A stretch of DNA of 35,627 bases from Caloramator australicus RC3 (GCF_000297115.1 NZ_CAKP01000100.1:1-35627), one strand, 5' to 3'; shown: positions 17,420 through 25,320, counted from the stretch's first letter. The notes: generated from the sequence alone by a model not told the origin. Translations and numbers: made by a program.

Positions 17420-17453
17420 TTAAGCCCAAAATATCACATTATTTTGGGCTTAA
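17420..17453. terminator. Hairpin at the 3' end of the L,D-transpeptidase gene
   Basis: TTAAGCCCAAAATA (17420-17433) pairs perfectly with TATTTTGGGCTTAA (17440-17453) around TCACAT. It overlaps the stop codon of the minus-strand gene. The U-tract is weak on either strand. Confidence 0.65.
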
Positions 17454-17785
17454 ATAATTGTAACAGGCGTTCCAATGGGAACAAGGCTGCTAAGTTCAAT
17501 TACATGACTATTAAACATTCTAATGCATCCATTAGAAACGTTTTTACCTATTGAAGAAGGATTGTTAGTTCCATGAATTCCAATTCCCTTTATATTTAAT
17601 CCTAGCCACCTTGCCCCAAAGGGGCCACTAGGATTAATCGCTTTATTGATTATTTTAAAATTTCCTTTTGGAGTAGGGGTTGAGGGCTTACCAAGGGCTA
17701 CAGGGTATTGTCTAATTATGATTCCGTTTTTGTATAATATTAATCTGTTTGTTTTGGTATTAATGATAATCTTGTAATTTGCCAT
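17450..17785 (-). CDS. Minimal L,D-transpeptidase (YkuD domain)
   Basis: A 111-residue protein that is almost only the YkuD catalytic domain. It opens with the usual YKIIINTKTNRLILYKNG strand and GKPSTPTPKGNF. The active-site block contains GIHGTNNPSS and SNGCIRM: H71, S84, C87 and R89 match the HxX14-17-S/T-H/N-G-C-h-R signature, with C87 the nucleophile. Family members form 3-3 crosslinks or attach proteins in peptidoglycan. There is no signal peptide, LysM or membrane anchor, unlike most vegetative enzymes; B. subtilis YkuD-like proteins found in spores also lack a standard signal, so a spore role is possible. It lies near the spore glucosaminidase gene on the same strand. Confidence 0.88.
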   Translation of the reverse strand: MANYKIIINTKTNRLILYKNGIIIRQYPVALGKPSTPTPKGNFKIINKAINPSGPFGARWLGLNIKGIGIHGTNNPSSIGKNVSNGCIRMFNSHVIELSSLVPIGTPVTII

Positions 17786-17931
17786 GTTTTTCTGTCCTTA
17801 TAAAATCTTTATTACTATAAATATTTTTTTTATTTAGTTTTGATGATAATTTTTTTTTGCAAAAAATGTCGATAAAAATTTTTAAAAAGATTGAATAAAA
17901 AATTTAGAACTGGAAAAATTAATTAATGAAA

Positions 17932-18017
17932 GCTCAAGAAAATAACTTGAGCAGGAAACAGCAGTTTCCACTAACAGAACCCCCCATCCCCCTTAGGGCC
18001 TTAAGGCCCTTCTTTTT
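17932..18017 (+). ncRNA. Candidate structured RNA: two hairpins, C-rich linker, intrinsic terminator
   Basis: In order: GCTCAAG/CTTGAGC (17932-17938, 17946-17952), GGAAAC/GTTTCC (17954-17959, 17964-17969) with an AGCA loop, a C-rich single-stranded stretch (ACCCCCC, ATCCCCC at 17979-17992), then AGGGCC/GGCCCT (17995-18010) with a TTAA loop followed by TCTTTTTT. The T-run makes this a plus-strand terminator, yet no plus-strand coding gene lies upstream until the PhzF remnant ending at 17401. A short RNA or a leader of unknown class is the best reading. I do not recognise a known riboswitch. The terminator is convincing; the RNA is a hypothesis. Confidence 0.45.
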
Positions 18018-18054
18018 TATGGCTTTATAACTTAATTTAATTAAAAAATAAAGA

Positions 18055-18082
18055 TTGATTAATAATGATATTTTGGTATAAT
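18055..18082 (+). promoter_or_regulatory. Promoter of the ROK repressor-kinase pair
   Basis: TTGATT (18055-18060), 16-base spacer, TATAAT (18077-18082) with an extended TGG before it. It lies just after the terminator of the candidate RNA and 20 bases before the TTG start. Confidence 0.75.
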
Positions 18083-18101
18083 TTTATTTGGGGGTGATAG
18101 T

Positions 18102-19292
18102 TTGAAAAAGAATATGATTCCAGGAAGTTTTCAATTGATGAAAAAGATTAACACGGGGCTGGTTTTAGATACCATTCGCTTATATGCTCCAATATCTAGA
18201 GTGGAAATTTCAAAGATGCTAAATCTTACCCCTGCAACGGTAACGAATATTACAGCAGAACTCTTAAAAAGAAATATAATAATTGAAAGCGATTTTGGAA
18301 AATCCACGGGCGGAAGAAAGCCAGTTTTATTAAAAATCAACCCGGATTCGTATTATGTTATAGCAGTTCATATTGGCTCTACAAAACTTAGAGTATCAGT
18401 TATGAATATGGAATCGGAAATAATTTGCTCTTTAACTGAAAAGCTTTATCCCAATATGGAATTTGAAAAGGTTAAAGATATAATGATAGATTTTATAAAT
18501 CAGTTAATAAAAGAATATTTGCCAGAAAAAAATAAAATACTTGGTATAGGTGTTGCTGCCCATGGATTAGTTGATTTTAATAATGGGACAATAACATTTG
18601 CACCTAATTTTGGTTGGAAAAACATTAATCTAAGGGAAATTTTAGAAAGGGAATTTGATGTTCCTGCCTTTGTTGACAGAGATGTAAGGGCTATGGCAAT
18701 GGCTGAGAGCTGGTATGGTGAAGGAAGGGAAGTAGAAGATTTTATCTGTATAAAGGTAGGATATGGAATTGGCGCAGCTTTCATTAAAGACAAGCAGCAG
18801 TTAAGGGGAGCTTCTGATGGGTTAGGGGAATTTGGACATATGAAAGTGGAAATAAATGGAACAAAATGTATCTGTGGCAATTATGGATGCTTAGAAAACT
18901 ATGCTTCGGAGAGGGCAATAGTAAGATATGCAATGGAAAATGGATATAGGGATGAATTAGATATTGAAAAAATACATGAAGAAGTTAATAAAGGCAATCA
19001 AAAAATAATTGATGCTGTTAAAAAAGCGGGATTTTATCTAGGCTTAGGCATTTCAAATTTGATCAACATATTTAACCCAAGATTAATTGTCATAGGAGGG
19101 GACTTAATAGATATTAATGACTTATTTTTTGATGAATTACTCCTTTCGGCAAAGAACTATTCTTTACAGGAGTTATTTCAAAATGTTAATATCAAGAGGA
19201 CCCAAACAGGCAAGGACGCTATAACTAAGGGAGCTGCACTTTTAGTCCTTGACAACTTATTCGATAGTATTCAGAAGGAGGTTATATCATGA
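18102..19292 (+). CDS. ROK-family transcriptional repressor (NagC/XylR-like)
   Basis: A 396-residue ROK regulator. Residues 15-75 form a winged helix-turn-helix (TGLVLDTIRLYAPISRVEIS, then NLTPATVTNITAELLKRNII), and STGGRKPVLLKINPDSYYVI leads into the sugar-binding ROK domain. The structural zinc site is KCICGNYGCLE (C256, C258, C263) after FGHMKVEINGT. The kinase phosphate loop is altered to GYGIGAA and the catalytic-Asp motif to DRDVR, as usual for non-kinase regulators. TTG 18102 follows GGGGGTGAT. Its gene overlaps the next one by four bases (ATGA), so repressor and sugar kinase are made together. The operators are not evident; the effector is probably glucose or a related sugar. Confidence 0.9.
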   Translation: MKKNMIPGSFQLMKKINTGLVLDTIRLYAPISRVEISKMLNLTPATVTNITAELLKRNIIIESDFGKSTGGRKPVLLKINPDSYYVIAVHIGSTKLRVSVMNMESEIICSLTEKLYPNMEFEKVKDIMIDFINQLIKEYLPEKNKILGIGVAAHGLVDFNNGTITFAPNFGWKNINLREILEREFDVPAFVDRDVRAMAMAESWYGEGREVEDFICIKVGYGIGAAFIKDKQQLRGASDGLGEFGHMKVEINGTKCICGNYGCLENYASERAIVRYAMENGYRDELDIEKIHEEVNKGNQKIIDAVKKAGFYLGLGISNLINIFNPRLIVIGGDLIDINDLFFDELLLSAKNYSLQELFQNVNIKRTQTGKDAITKGAALLVLDNLFDSIQKEVIS

Positions 19293-20260
19293 AAAATTAT
19301 GTAATTGGAATTGATGTTGGAGGAACGAACATTGTAACGGCTCTTTCAGATTTGAAGGGTAATGTAATAATAAAGACTAAAATTCCAACTGAAGCTTATA
19401 AAGGTTATAAAGATACAATTAGAAGAATAAAAGAACAGATAGAATATGTTATAAAGGAAGCTGGCTTATCAGTGGATAATATAGCTGGTATAGGGATAGG
19501 CGTCCCAGGACTTATTGATGTTGAAAAAGGAATATGTTATTTCTCTGGTAATTTAGGCAACGAATGGCAGGATGTTAACATAAGGGAGGACCTTAATAAG
19601 TTTTTTAATGTTCCAATCTTCTTAGATAATGATGTAAATGTTGCAGCCCTTGGAGAAAAGTATTTTGGAGCTGCTAAAGATTGTAAGGACTTTATTTACA
19701 TAACAATAGGAACAGGAATAGGATCTGCTATAATTTCTGATGGTAGAATGATAAGGGGTCACAGATTTTGTGCAGGTGAATTTGGACACTTAACAGTTGA
19801 TAAAAACGGTCCAAAGTGTTCCTGTGGCAATGTAGGTTGCATAGAAGCAATAGCATCAGCTCCTGCAATAGCAAGAAGAATAAAGGAAAAAATAAACTCG
19901 GGAAGAAAGTCTTTAATGGTGGAAATTGCGGGAGGCGTTGATAATATCACTGCTAAAACTTTATCGGAAGCTTATGATAAGGGGGACGAACTTGCAATAG
20001 AAATTATGAAGGAAACTGGAGAATGGCTAGGTATTGCTATAGCTGGATATATTAATATTATTAATCCAGAATTATTTATAATAGGTGGTGGAGTTTCAAG
20101 GGCCCAGGAGAGATTATTAAAATATATAAGAGAAGAAGTCAATAAAAGGGCGATGAAGATCCAAAAAGAAAGCTGTAAGATTATTACAGCCCACCTTTTA
20201 GATGAAGCAGGTATGATGGGAGCAATTGCGGCAATACTTGAATATTTGAATTTAATATAG
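19289..20260 (+). CDS. glcK: ROK-family glucokinase
   Basis: A 323-residue ROK kinase, the standard length for Firmicutes GlcK, which phosphorylates glucose to glucose-6-phosphate with ATP. The N-terminal phosphate loop is GIDVGGTNI, the catalytic base is D115 in FLDNDVNVAALGE, and the second phosphate motif is ITIGTGIGSA. The zinc site is H167 with KCSCGNVGCIE (C177, C179, C184), and GEFGHLTV carries the sugar-contact residues. GGAGG precedes ATG 19289, within the end of the repressor gene. It would trap the glucose released by the GH1 and GH30 enzymes of the upstream operon, though the two operons are separately transcribed. Fructokinase or another hexose kinase is the alternative. Confidence 0.88.
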   Translation: MKNYVIGIDVGGTNIVTALSDLKGNVIIKTKIPTEAYKGYKDTIRRIKEQIEYVIKEAGLSVDNIAGIGIGVPGLIDVEKGICYFSGNLGNEWQDVNIREDLNKFFNVPIFLDNDVNVAALGEKYFGAAKDCKDFIYITIGTGIGSAIISDGRMIRGHRFCAGEFGHLTVDKNGPKCSCGNVGCIEAIASAPAIARRIKEKINSGRKSLMVEIAGGVDNITAKTLSEAYDKGDELAIEIMKETGEWLGIAIAGYINIINPELFIIGGGVSRAQERLLKYIREEVNKRAMKIQKESCKIITAHLLDEAGMMGAIAAILEYLNLI

Positions 20261-20267
20261 AAAAATA

Positions 20268-20305
20268 AAGGGACTGTCCTAGAACAAATATAAGGACAGT
20301 CCCTT
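20268..20305. terminator. Bidirectional terminator between convergent genes
   Basis: AAGGGACTGTCCT (20268-20280) pairs perfectly with AGGACAGTCCCTT (20293-20305). T-rich DNA follows on both sides, so it serves glcK and the minus-strand gene ending at 20310. Confidence 0.85.
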
Positions 20306-20309
20306 CTGA

Positions 20310-21203
20310 TTATTTTATTTTTTCAATAGAAGTGATGCTATATTGAGGATTCCTGCTATCATATTTTGAAAGTCTTAATGTAACCTTGTATATCGTATTT
20401 TCATATCCAATAGGAGTATCTTCTGAGGTTCTTAAAATATATGTGCACTCAGTTGGAACATCGTATTTATCGTATTTAACTTCATAAATATTTCCATCTA
20501 AGAATTTTCCTTTTGAAACTACTTCTAAATGTTTTTTACTAATATTTAAATTTGCTGCTTCAACTTCTTGGGATTCAAGATAGCCAATTAAATTTTCTAA
20601 AGAGCTTTTTCCAAGGTTCATAGAGGTAGGCATAACATAAGGAACTGGTCCCTTTGAATTAAAGGTTAAATAATTATATGTTATACCTTTTTTTGATTTA
20701 TTGCCAATAACAATTACAGGCTCAAAGTCCTTAGTTTTTACAACCCCAAAAATAGAGTATCGGCCTGAAATTAATTTAATAACTTTGTCGTCATAAACCT
20801 TAAAAACGTGTAATATTGGACCTTTGTTGTCGGATGATTGAAGGATTAGTTCCTGCTTACCATCTTTATCGATATCATTAAAGCTTATGTTCATTGGCCA
20901 GTTTTTATTGAAATATCCTAAAGTTTTAATGGTGGGATCTGGTTCTAGGTTAGAAGTTTTTTTTTCATCCCATTTAATTGATAAGTGATATTCACCAGTT
21001 TTTTCGTTTGTTTCAACAAGGATACAATCTGTTTTGCCGTCGCTGTTTAAATCTGTATAGTAGGTATTTGGTTGGTTGAAAGTGCTAATAGTTTGTTTTG
21101 TTTTCATAAGTATCATTATAATTGCAGCTATGATGATTGCGGCGATTATTATGGCTCCCCAGATAAGCTGTTGCTTTTTAACTACATATATTTTTAATTT
21201 CAT
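20310..21203 (-). CDS. Membrane-anchored FG-GAP/VCBS-like protein of unknown function
   Basis: A 297-residue protein beginning MKLKIYVVKKQQLIWGAIII. One transmembrane segment at about 13-35 (GAIIIAAIIIAAIIMILM) anchors it with the bulk outside. The outer domain has two calcium-loop-like motifs, DLNSDGKTD and DIDKDGKQE, as found in FG-GAP/VCBS beta-propeller blades, and then a less typical beta-rich region (YDVPTECTYILRTSEDTPIG). It is too short for a full seven-bladed propeller. The reading from 21218 would start at a GTG inside the ribosome site GGAGGTGA, so ATG 21203 is used. I do not know its role; a surface or spore-envelope protein is possible. Confidence 0.75.
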   Translation of the reverse strand: MKLKIYVVKKQQLIWGAIIIAAIIIAAIIMILMKTKQTISTFNQPNTYYTDLNSDGKTDCILVETNEKTGEYHLSIKWDEKKTSNLEPDPTIKTLGYFNKNWPMNISFNDIDKDGKQELILQSSDNKGPILHVFKVYDDKVIKLISGRYSIFGVVKTKDFEPVIVIGNKSKKGITYNYLTFNSKGPVPYVMPTSMNLGKSSLENLIGYLESQEVEAANLNISKKHLEVVSKGKFLDGNIYEVKYDKYDVPTECTYILRTSEDTPIGYENTIYKVTLRLSKYDSRNPQYSITSIEKIK

Positions 21204-21367
21204 TAAACTCACCTCCACTAAATTATATGAATGATAATTATAAAATATTTGTGGAAAAATATAATTAAGGGAACAAATATTGATTTATAATACTATTTTT
21301 TATATAATCATTTTGTAATTGAGCTTTCCACATATTGGAGAGATAAATTTAAGAAAGTGGTGATAAG

Positions 21368-22621
21368 ATGAAAAGGCTAATTAGTATTTTTCTCATTTTT
21401 ACTTTGATTTTGGGAGTTACTTCCTGCAATAAAAAGGGAAAAGAAGGAGAAGAGAATAAAAAGACTTTAAAAGTTGCTATAATGTATCCTGAGGAGAATA
21501 TTGGAGGAATATATAAAGAAATTGTTAAGGAATATGAAAAACAAAATCCTGATTTAAAAATAGAATTAACCTTTGACCTTTCTGATGAATCTAAGATTAA
21601 AGAAAGCCTTACAAAGGAAGAGGGTTATGATATAGTTGGGATAAAAAGAAATCAGCTTATAGAATACGCTAAAACTGGGCTTATTACGGACCTGACAGAT
21701 TTTATAGATAAAAATGATTTAAGAAATAAGCTATATCCTATCAATCTATCCTATGGAACATTTAATGGTAAAAACTATGGTATAGGTGATTTACCTATAA
21801 CATACGAATGGTTTTATAATAAAAGCATATTTAACAAATATGGAATTAAAGAACCTGCTAACTTAAAGGAATTAATTGATATATCTAAGAAGCTAAATTC
21901 AAAAGGCATTATTCCAATTAGCATTGGTGCAATGGATAGATGGACTTTAGCCCTTTTATTTGGCAATATAACATGTCAAACAACAGGAATACAAAGTTTT
22001 ACTGATAATTTAGGATCGGACAAAAAAGCCTTTGAGAACATTCAGGGAATAAATATTGCCTTTAATACTTTTGATAAATTAGTTAAAAATTCTATTAAGA
22101 AGAATAGTGTTGACATTAATTATATGCAATCAGTTGATGATTTTTTAAAGGGAAAAGCAGCAATATTGCCAACAATTTCAATAACTAAAGAGCTGATAGA
22201 AACTAAAAAGCCTTCTGGTTTTGAATATGGAATTTTTGAAACACCAATTCAGTTTGTGGATAATCCTATGGCTAAGGTAAGCGCAAGTGGAGGACAAATT
22301 TTAACTGTTTCTTCAAAAAGCTCAAACAAGGATGAAGCAGAAAAATTTTTGAAATTTTTATTTGAACAGGAAGCTCAAAAACTCTTTGTAGAAAAAGGTT
22401 TTATATCTGCTTTAAAAACAGCTAATCAGCTTGATACAGTAAATAAAAGAATCATCATATCTCATATTGAGATGACAAATGATAATTCAGGATTTCTTAT
22501 AGATAATCTAGATTTAAAGATGGCAGATGCTATAGGGATTGTATTATCGGATATGATCGAAGGAAGGGTAAAACTGAGTGAAGCATGGGATAGAGTATTA
22601 AAAATATCCTTCCAACAATGA
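21368..22621 (+). CDS. Orphan extracellular solute-binding lipoprotein (family 1)
   Basis: A 417-residue lipoprotein with the signal MKRLISIFLIFTLILGVTSC, Cys20 being the lipidation site. The mature part has the usual type 1 fold: KTLKVAIMYPEENIGGIYKE, EYEKQNPDLKIELTFD, GYDIVGIKRNQLIEYAKTGL followed by ITDLTDFIDKNDL. Family members capture sugars or other solutes for CUT1 transporters. No permease or ATPase is next to it, and it sits alone between a divergent membrane-protein gene and a convergent perR, ending at a shared terminator. It may serve a transporter encoded elsewhere or act as a sensor. The ligand cannot be read from the sequence. Confidence 0.88.
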   Translation: MKRLISIFLIFTLILGVTSCNKKGKEGEENKKTLKVAIMYPEENIGGIYKEIVKEYEKQNPDLKIELTFDLSDESKIKESLTKEEGYDIVGIKRNQLIEYAKTGLITDLTDFIDKNDLRNKLYPINLSYGTFNGKNYGIGDLPITYEWFYNKSIFNKYGIKEPANLKELIDISKKLNSKGIIPISIGAMDRWTLALLFGNITCQTTGIQSFTDNLGSDKKAFENIQGINIAFNTFDKLVKNSIKKNSVDINYMQSVDDFLKGKAAILPTISITKELIETKKPSGFEYGIFETPIQFVDNPMAKVSASGGQILTVSSKSSNKDEAEKFLKFLFEQEAQKLFVEKGFISALKTANQLDTVNKRIIISHIEMTNDNSGFLIDNLDLKMADAIGIVLSDMIEGRVKLSEAWDRVLKISFQQ

Positions 22622-22646
22622 AGGGGATCTTAACGATCCCCTTTTT
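22621..22646. terminator. Terminator shared by convergent solute-binding and perR-like genes
   Basis: AAGGGGATC (22621-22629) pairs perfectly with GATCCCCTT (22635-22643) around TTAAC, followed by TTT. It overlaps the stop codons of both genes. Confidence 0.85.
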
Positions 22647-23058
22647 CTTGTGCTTGACATTCAGCACATAGCCCATAAAAATAAACCTTACTACTGCTTA
22701 TTTTGTAATTTGTATATTTTTGTGCTATTTGATTTATATGGTCAAGTTCAAGCTCATCGATGTCATCAACTCTTCCGCATCCTAGACAAACAATATGAGG
22801 GTGGGATTCAGATTTAGCGTCAAATCTAAAGTTATCTTCTCCAACATTCAGCTGCTGAACTAATCCTAACTCTATTAAAGTATTTAAAGTTTTATAAACC
22901 GTTGCTAAGCTCATGGTAGGATAGTGCGGTCTTAAAGCTTCGTAGATCATTTCAGCTGAAGGGTGACTTTTAGTCCCAAGCAGATAATTATATATAGCAT
23001 ATCTTTGTGGTGTGAGCTTTAGATTATTTTCTTTAAATAGATTGCTTAATTTATTCAT
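22630..23058 (-). CDS. perR: Fur-family regulator, PerR-like peroxide sensor
   Basis: A 142-residue Fur-family protein. The winged helix includes NNLKLTPQRYAIYNYLLGTK and PTMSLATVYKTLNTLIELGL. Metal ligands fit PerR rather than Fur: H32 in KSHPSAE, D80 in NFRFDAKSE, H86 and H88 in ESHPHIVC, with Asp residues in VDDIDE. Two CxxC pairs (C91/C94 in CLGCG and C131/C134 in CAEC) form the structural zinc site. PerR senses peroxide by oxidation of a metal-bound histidine and represses defence genes. ATG 23058 has AAGGATGG at good spacing; ATG 23067 is inside that site. No clear Per box is seen upstream. Zur and Fur remain less likely alternatives. Confidence 0.83.
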   Translation of the reverse strand: MNKLSNLFKENNLKLTPQRYAIYNYLLGTKSHPSAEMIYEALRPHYPTMSLATVYKTLNTLIELGLVQQLNVGEDNFRFDAKSESHPHIVCLGCGRVDDIDELELDHINQIAQKYTNYKISSSKVYFYGLCAECQAQEKGDR

Positions 23059-23105
23059 AAACACCATCCTTTTATTTATTCTAAGATAAATATAACAGAA
23101 AATAA

Positions 23106-24488
23106 TTATTTGTCAATAATTTTTTTAGGTTTAAATAGTACAAATACGGTATATATCAATAAAATAATAGAAATAGGTATTGAGTAAGCATTAAAAAATT
23201 TTTTTATGTTACGGATCAACCTAAAATTTGCTGCAATATAACCTAAATTATAGCATTCATCCTTTATTAGCGATAATAAGAATTTTCCAGATCTTGATAT
23301 TATTTGAGGGCTTAAAGTGGTATTTTCGCATGAAATAATGGTGTAGGGAAATTCTGAGTCCTGCTTAATGTTTCTACTTGTTATATAAAATGAATGCTCT
23401 TTTAAAATATCAATGACGTTATTGGTAAATCCATTTTGTTTTTGAGTTTGGGTTATCGAAAAGGAGTCAGATAATCCTATGCCGTCTATAATTAGTATGT
23501 CTCCACTAGGTAAATTTGAAAATACATTATCGAGGTTGTAGTTTAGCAAATGACCAGACAAAAAAACAAAAATAATTGTCCTGTCCGGCGTTTTTGCACG
23601 TTGATTTTTAATAGAGTTTATTAATTCTAATATGATTGATGGAGTAATGTTTTGCTCATAAGTTGTTATGGGGACTTCTGAAAGTCTAATAAAAAAATCA
23701 TAGTAGGAGACTATCAAAAGAGGTTTTATGAGTTTATTTTTTCCAGGCATTATCCCATATACATTTTTAAATTTAATTTCCTCCAATTTTTTATTAGCAC
23801 CTATTCTGATTTTATATCCATTTTGGGAGTATCTTATGATTTCAGAGAAAATTTTTGGGTTTATTATAATTTTAATTAATCCTTTATCATTTATTTTTAG
23901 ATTATCATCATATATTCCACTACTAAAAGCAAGGTCTTCTGAAAAGGAAGGAGAAATAACGCATTTAACATTCTTTGATAAAAAATAATTATCAAGTTCT
24001 TCTATGTTATTATAATTATACAAATCTGTTAGAATAATTTCATTATAAATATTTTGGTCGATTCTACTTACATATTGAAGACTTCCATAGATTTGACCTT
24101 CCTTGTATAAGCCCTTAAAGTCTTCAAAAAAATCCTTGCCATATTTATAGCTTCTAATTCGTTTACCCCCAAGGGAAAGAACTTCAAAATGTGAATTAGC
24201 TTCCCCAACAGGAAAAACTCTTTCAAAGGTATGAATATAAGAATTATTAAATGGTTTTAACTTATTGCTCTTAAGGAAAGAAACTATATAATTTGTTGCA
24301 AATTCCATAAGTTCAGGATGGTTTTTTGAGCGTTCCCAATATCTGTTTAAGTTATTATAATGTTTGATAGTGTTGAAGGTTGAAAAAATATCCACTTTGA
24401 AATTATGACCTATATTAGAAACCAACAAAAAAATAGTTAATAAAGCTATAAAAACGATGTTTAATAATTTGCCTTCAAATTGTTCCAT
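23106..24488 (-). CDS. Membrane protein with degenerate M28-peptidase fold (probable pseudoenzyme)
   Basis: A 460-residue protein anchored by hydrophobic segments at about 9-26 and 436-453, so most of it is extracytoplasmic. The middle follows the M28 aminopeptidase layout: ATNYIVSFLKSNKLKPFNNS (residue 64 on), a PA-like insertion at 130-240, then PLLIVSYYDFF, QNITPSIILELINSIKNQ and DRTIIFVFLSGHLLN. At these three places active M28 enzymes have AHxD, DDNxSG and FxxxEExG. Here they are YYD (Y262 for the His), Q279 for the bridging Asp, and H313/L314 for the Glu pair, so zinc binding should be lost. The fold call is my reading of motif spacing. It lies 13 bases after a small alarmone synthetase gene and probably shares its transcript. 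Confidence 0.65.
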   Translation of the reverse strand: MEQFEGKLLNIVFIALLTIFLLVSNIGHNFKVDIFSTFNTIKHYNNLNRYWERSKNHPELMEFATNYIVSFLKSNKLKPFNNSYIHTFERVFPVGEANSHFEVLSLGGKRIRSYKYGKDFFEDFKGLYKEGQIYGSLQYVSRIDQNIYNEIILTDLYNYNNIEELDNYFLSKNVKCVISPSFSEDLAFSSGIYDDNLKINDKGLIKIIINPKIFSEIIRYSQNGYKIRIGANKKLEEIKFKNVYGIMPGKNKLIKPLLIVSYYDFFIRLSEVPITTYEQNITPSIILELINSIKNQRAKTPDRTIIFVFLSGHLLNYNLDNVFSNLPSGDILIIDGIGLSDSFSITQTQKQNGFTNNVIDILKEHSFYITSRNIKQDSEFPYTIISCENTTLSPQIISRSGKFLLSLIKDECYNLGYIAANFRLIRNIKKFFNAYSIPISIILLIYTVFVLFKPKKIIDK

Positions 24489-24501
24489 AAAATTATCACC
24501 A

Positions 24502-25320
24502 CTATTCCTCTAATTGAAAAAGTTGAAGGCGTGTCTGCTGAACTTTTTCATTAAGTTCATCTAAAAGATCCTTTAATTCTATTATATCACCTTTTTCTAA
24601 TAGTTTATTAAATTTATCTTGATAATCTGTAGACTCAGAAATTTTACCTAATGAATAGAGGGTTATAATATTATCAAGTATATCCGAAATTACACTTGAT
24701 TTAATCTCAAACATCTTTTGAGCTTCTATAATTTCCTCTTTTATCTCAGACATTTCCTGATCTAACAAAAATGCTAACTCTGCAGCTCTTTTCAATCTAT
24801 CCTTAATTTCTTCAGGTATACTTTGCTTGTATTTATAATTTAGTGAATGTTCAACCGTAGCCCAAAAGTTCATAGCAAGGGTTCTAATTTGAATTTCTGC
24901 TAATATTTCAACTTCTCCTTCGGTAGTTTGAACAGGATATTTTATTATTACATGGTAACTTCTATAGCCACTATCTTTTTTATTTTTTACATAATCCTTT
25001 TCATAAACTATTTTTAAGTCTTTGCCATCCCTTTGACGAATAATTTGAACTACTTTGTATATGTCCTCAACAAATTGACACATTATTCTTATTCCTGCTA
25101 TATCTTCCATTTCCTCTGCAATTTTATTCAGAGGGATATCAAGCTTTTTTGCTTTTTCAAGGATACTTGATATTTCTTTTACACGGCCGGTTACAAATTC
25201 AATTGGTGAATATTCATTTTTACTTCTATACTGTTTTCTTATACTTTTAAATTTTATTTTTAACTCTTCAACTGCTTGTTCGTAAGGGATTAAAAATTCC
25301 TTCCAATCTTTAACAAGCAT
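24502..25320 (-). CDS. Small alarmone synthetase, GTP pyrophosphokinase (RelP/RelQ-like)
   Basis: A 272-residue cytoplasmic protein with a lone RelA/SpoT synthetase domain that makes (p)ppGpp from ATP and GTP/GDP. YSPIEFVTGRVKEISSILEK starts the domain, and EDIAGIRIMCQFVEDIYKVV, KKDSGYRSYHVIIKYP and AEIQIRTLAMNFWATVEHSL carry the nucleotide-binding and catalytic residues. No HD hydrolase, TGS or ACT domain is present, so it is a monofunctional synthetase. RelP and RelQ are about 210-230 residues; here about 50-70 extra charged residues at the C-terminus (EEIIEAQKMFEIK... to LEKGDIIELKDLLDELNEKV) predict a coiled coil. ATG 25320 is preferred to GTG 25329 by ribosome-site spacing. Confidence 0.88.
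   Translation of the reverse strand: MLVKDWKEFLIPYEQAVEELKIKFKSIRKQYRSKNEYSPIEFVTGRVKEISSILEKAKKLDIPLNKIAEEMEDIAGIRIMCQFVEDIYKVVQIIRQRDGKDLKIVYEKDYVKNKKDSGYRSYHVIIKYPVQTTEGEVEILAEIQIRTLAMNFWATVEHSLNYKYKQSIPEEIKDRLKRAAELAFLLDQEMSEIKEEIIEAQKMFEIKSSVISDILDNIITLYSLGKISESTDYQDKFNKLLEKGDIIELKDLLDELNEKVQQTRLQLFQLEE

Larger units (their letters stand above)
17786..18101. other. Gene-free divergent region, 316 bases
   Basis: The first 140 bases are very A/T rich with no gene I can support; they should hold the promoter of the L,D-transpeptidase on the minus strand. The remainder contains the three-hairpin candidate RNA (17932-18017) and the promoter of the ROK operon. Confidence 0.6.

Noticed and set aside
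17932-18017. T-box or other known riboswitch for the ROK operon
   Set aside because: No GGTGGNACCGCG motif or other class signature is visible, and its terminator lies before the ROK promoter, so it would not control that transcript by termination.
18500-18880. Minus-strand open frame of 126 codons inside the ROK repressor
   Set aside because: Composition is that of a complementary shadow, and the plus-strand gene is clear.
23060-23105. Possible Per box (ATTTAT...ATAAAT inverted repeat) upstream of the perR-like gene
   Set aside because: Only the outer six bases are symmetric and the match to TTATAATNATTATAA is poor, so autoregulation is not supported.
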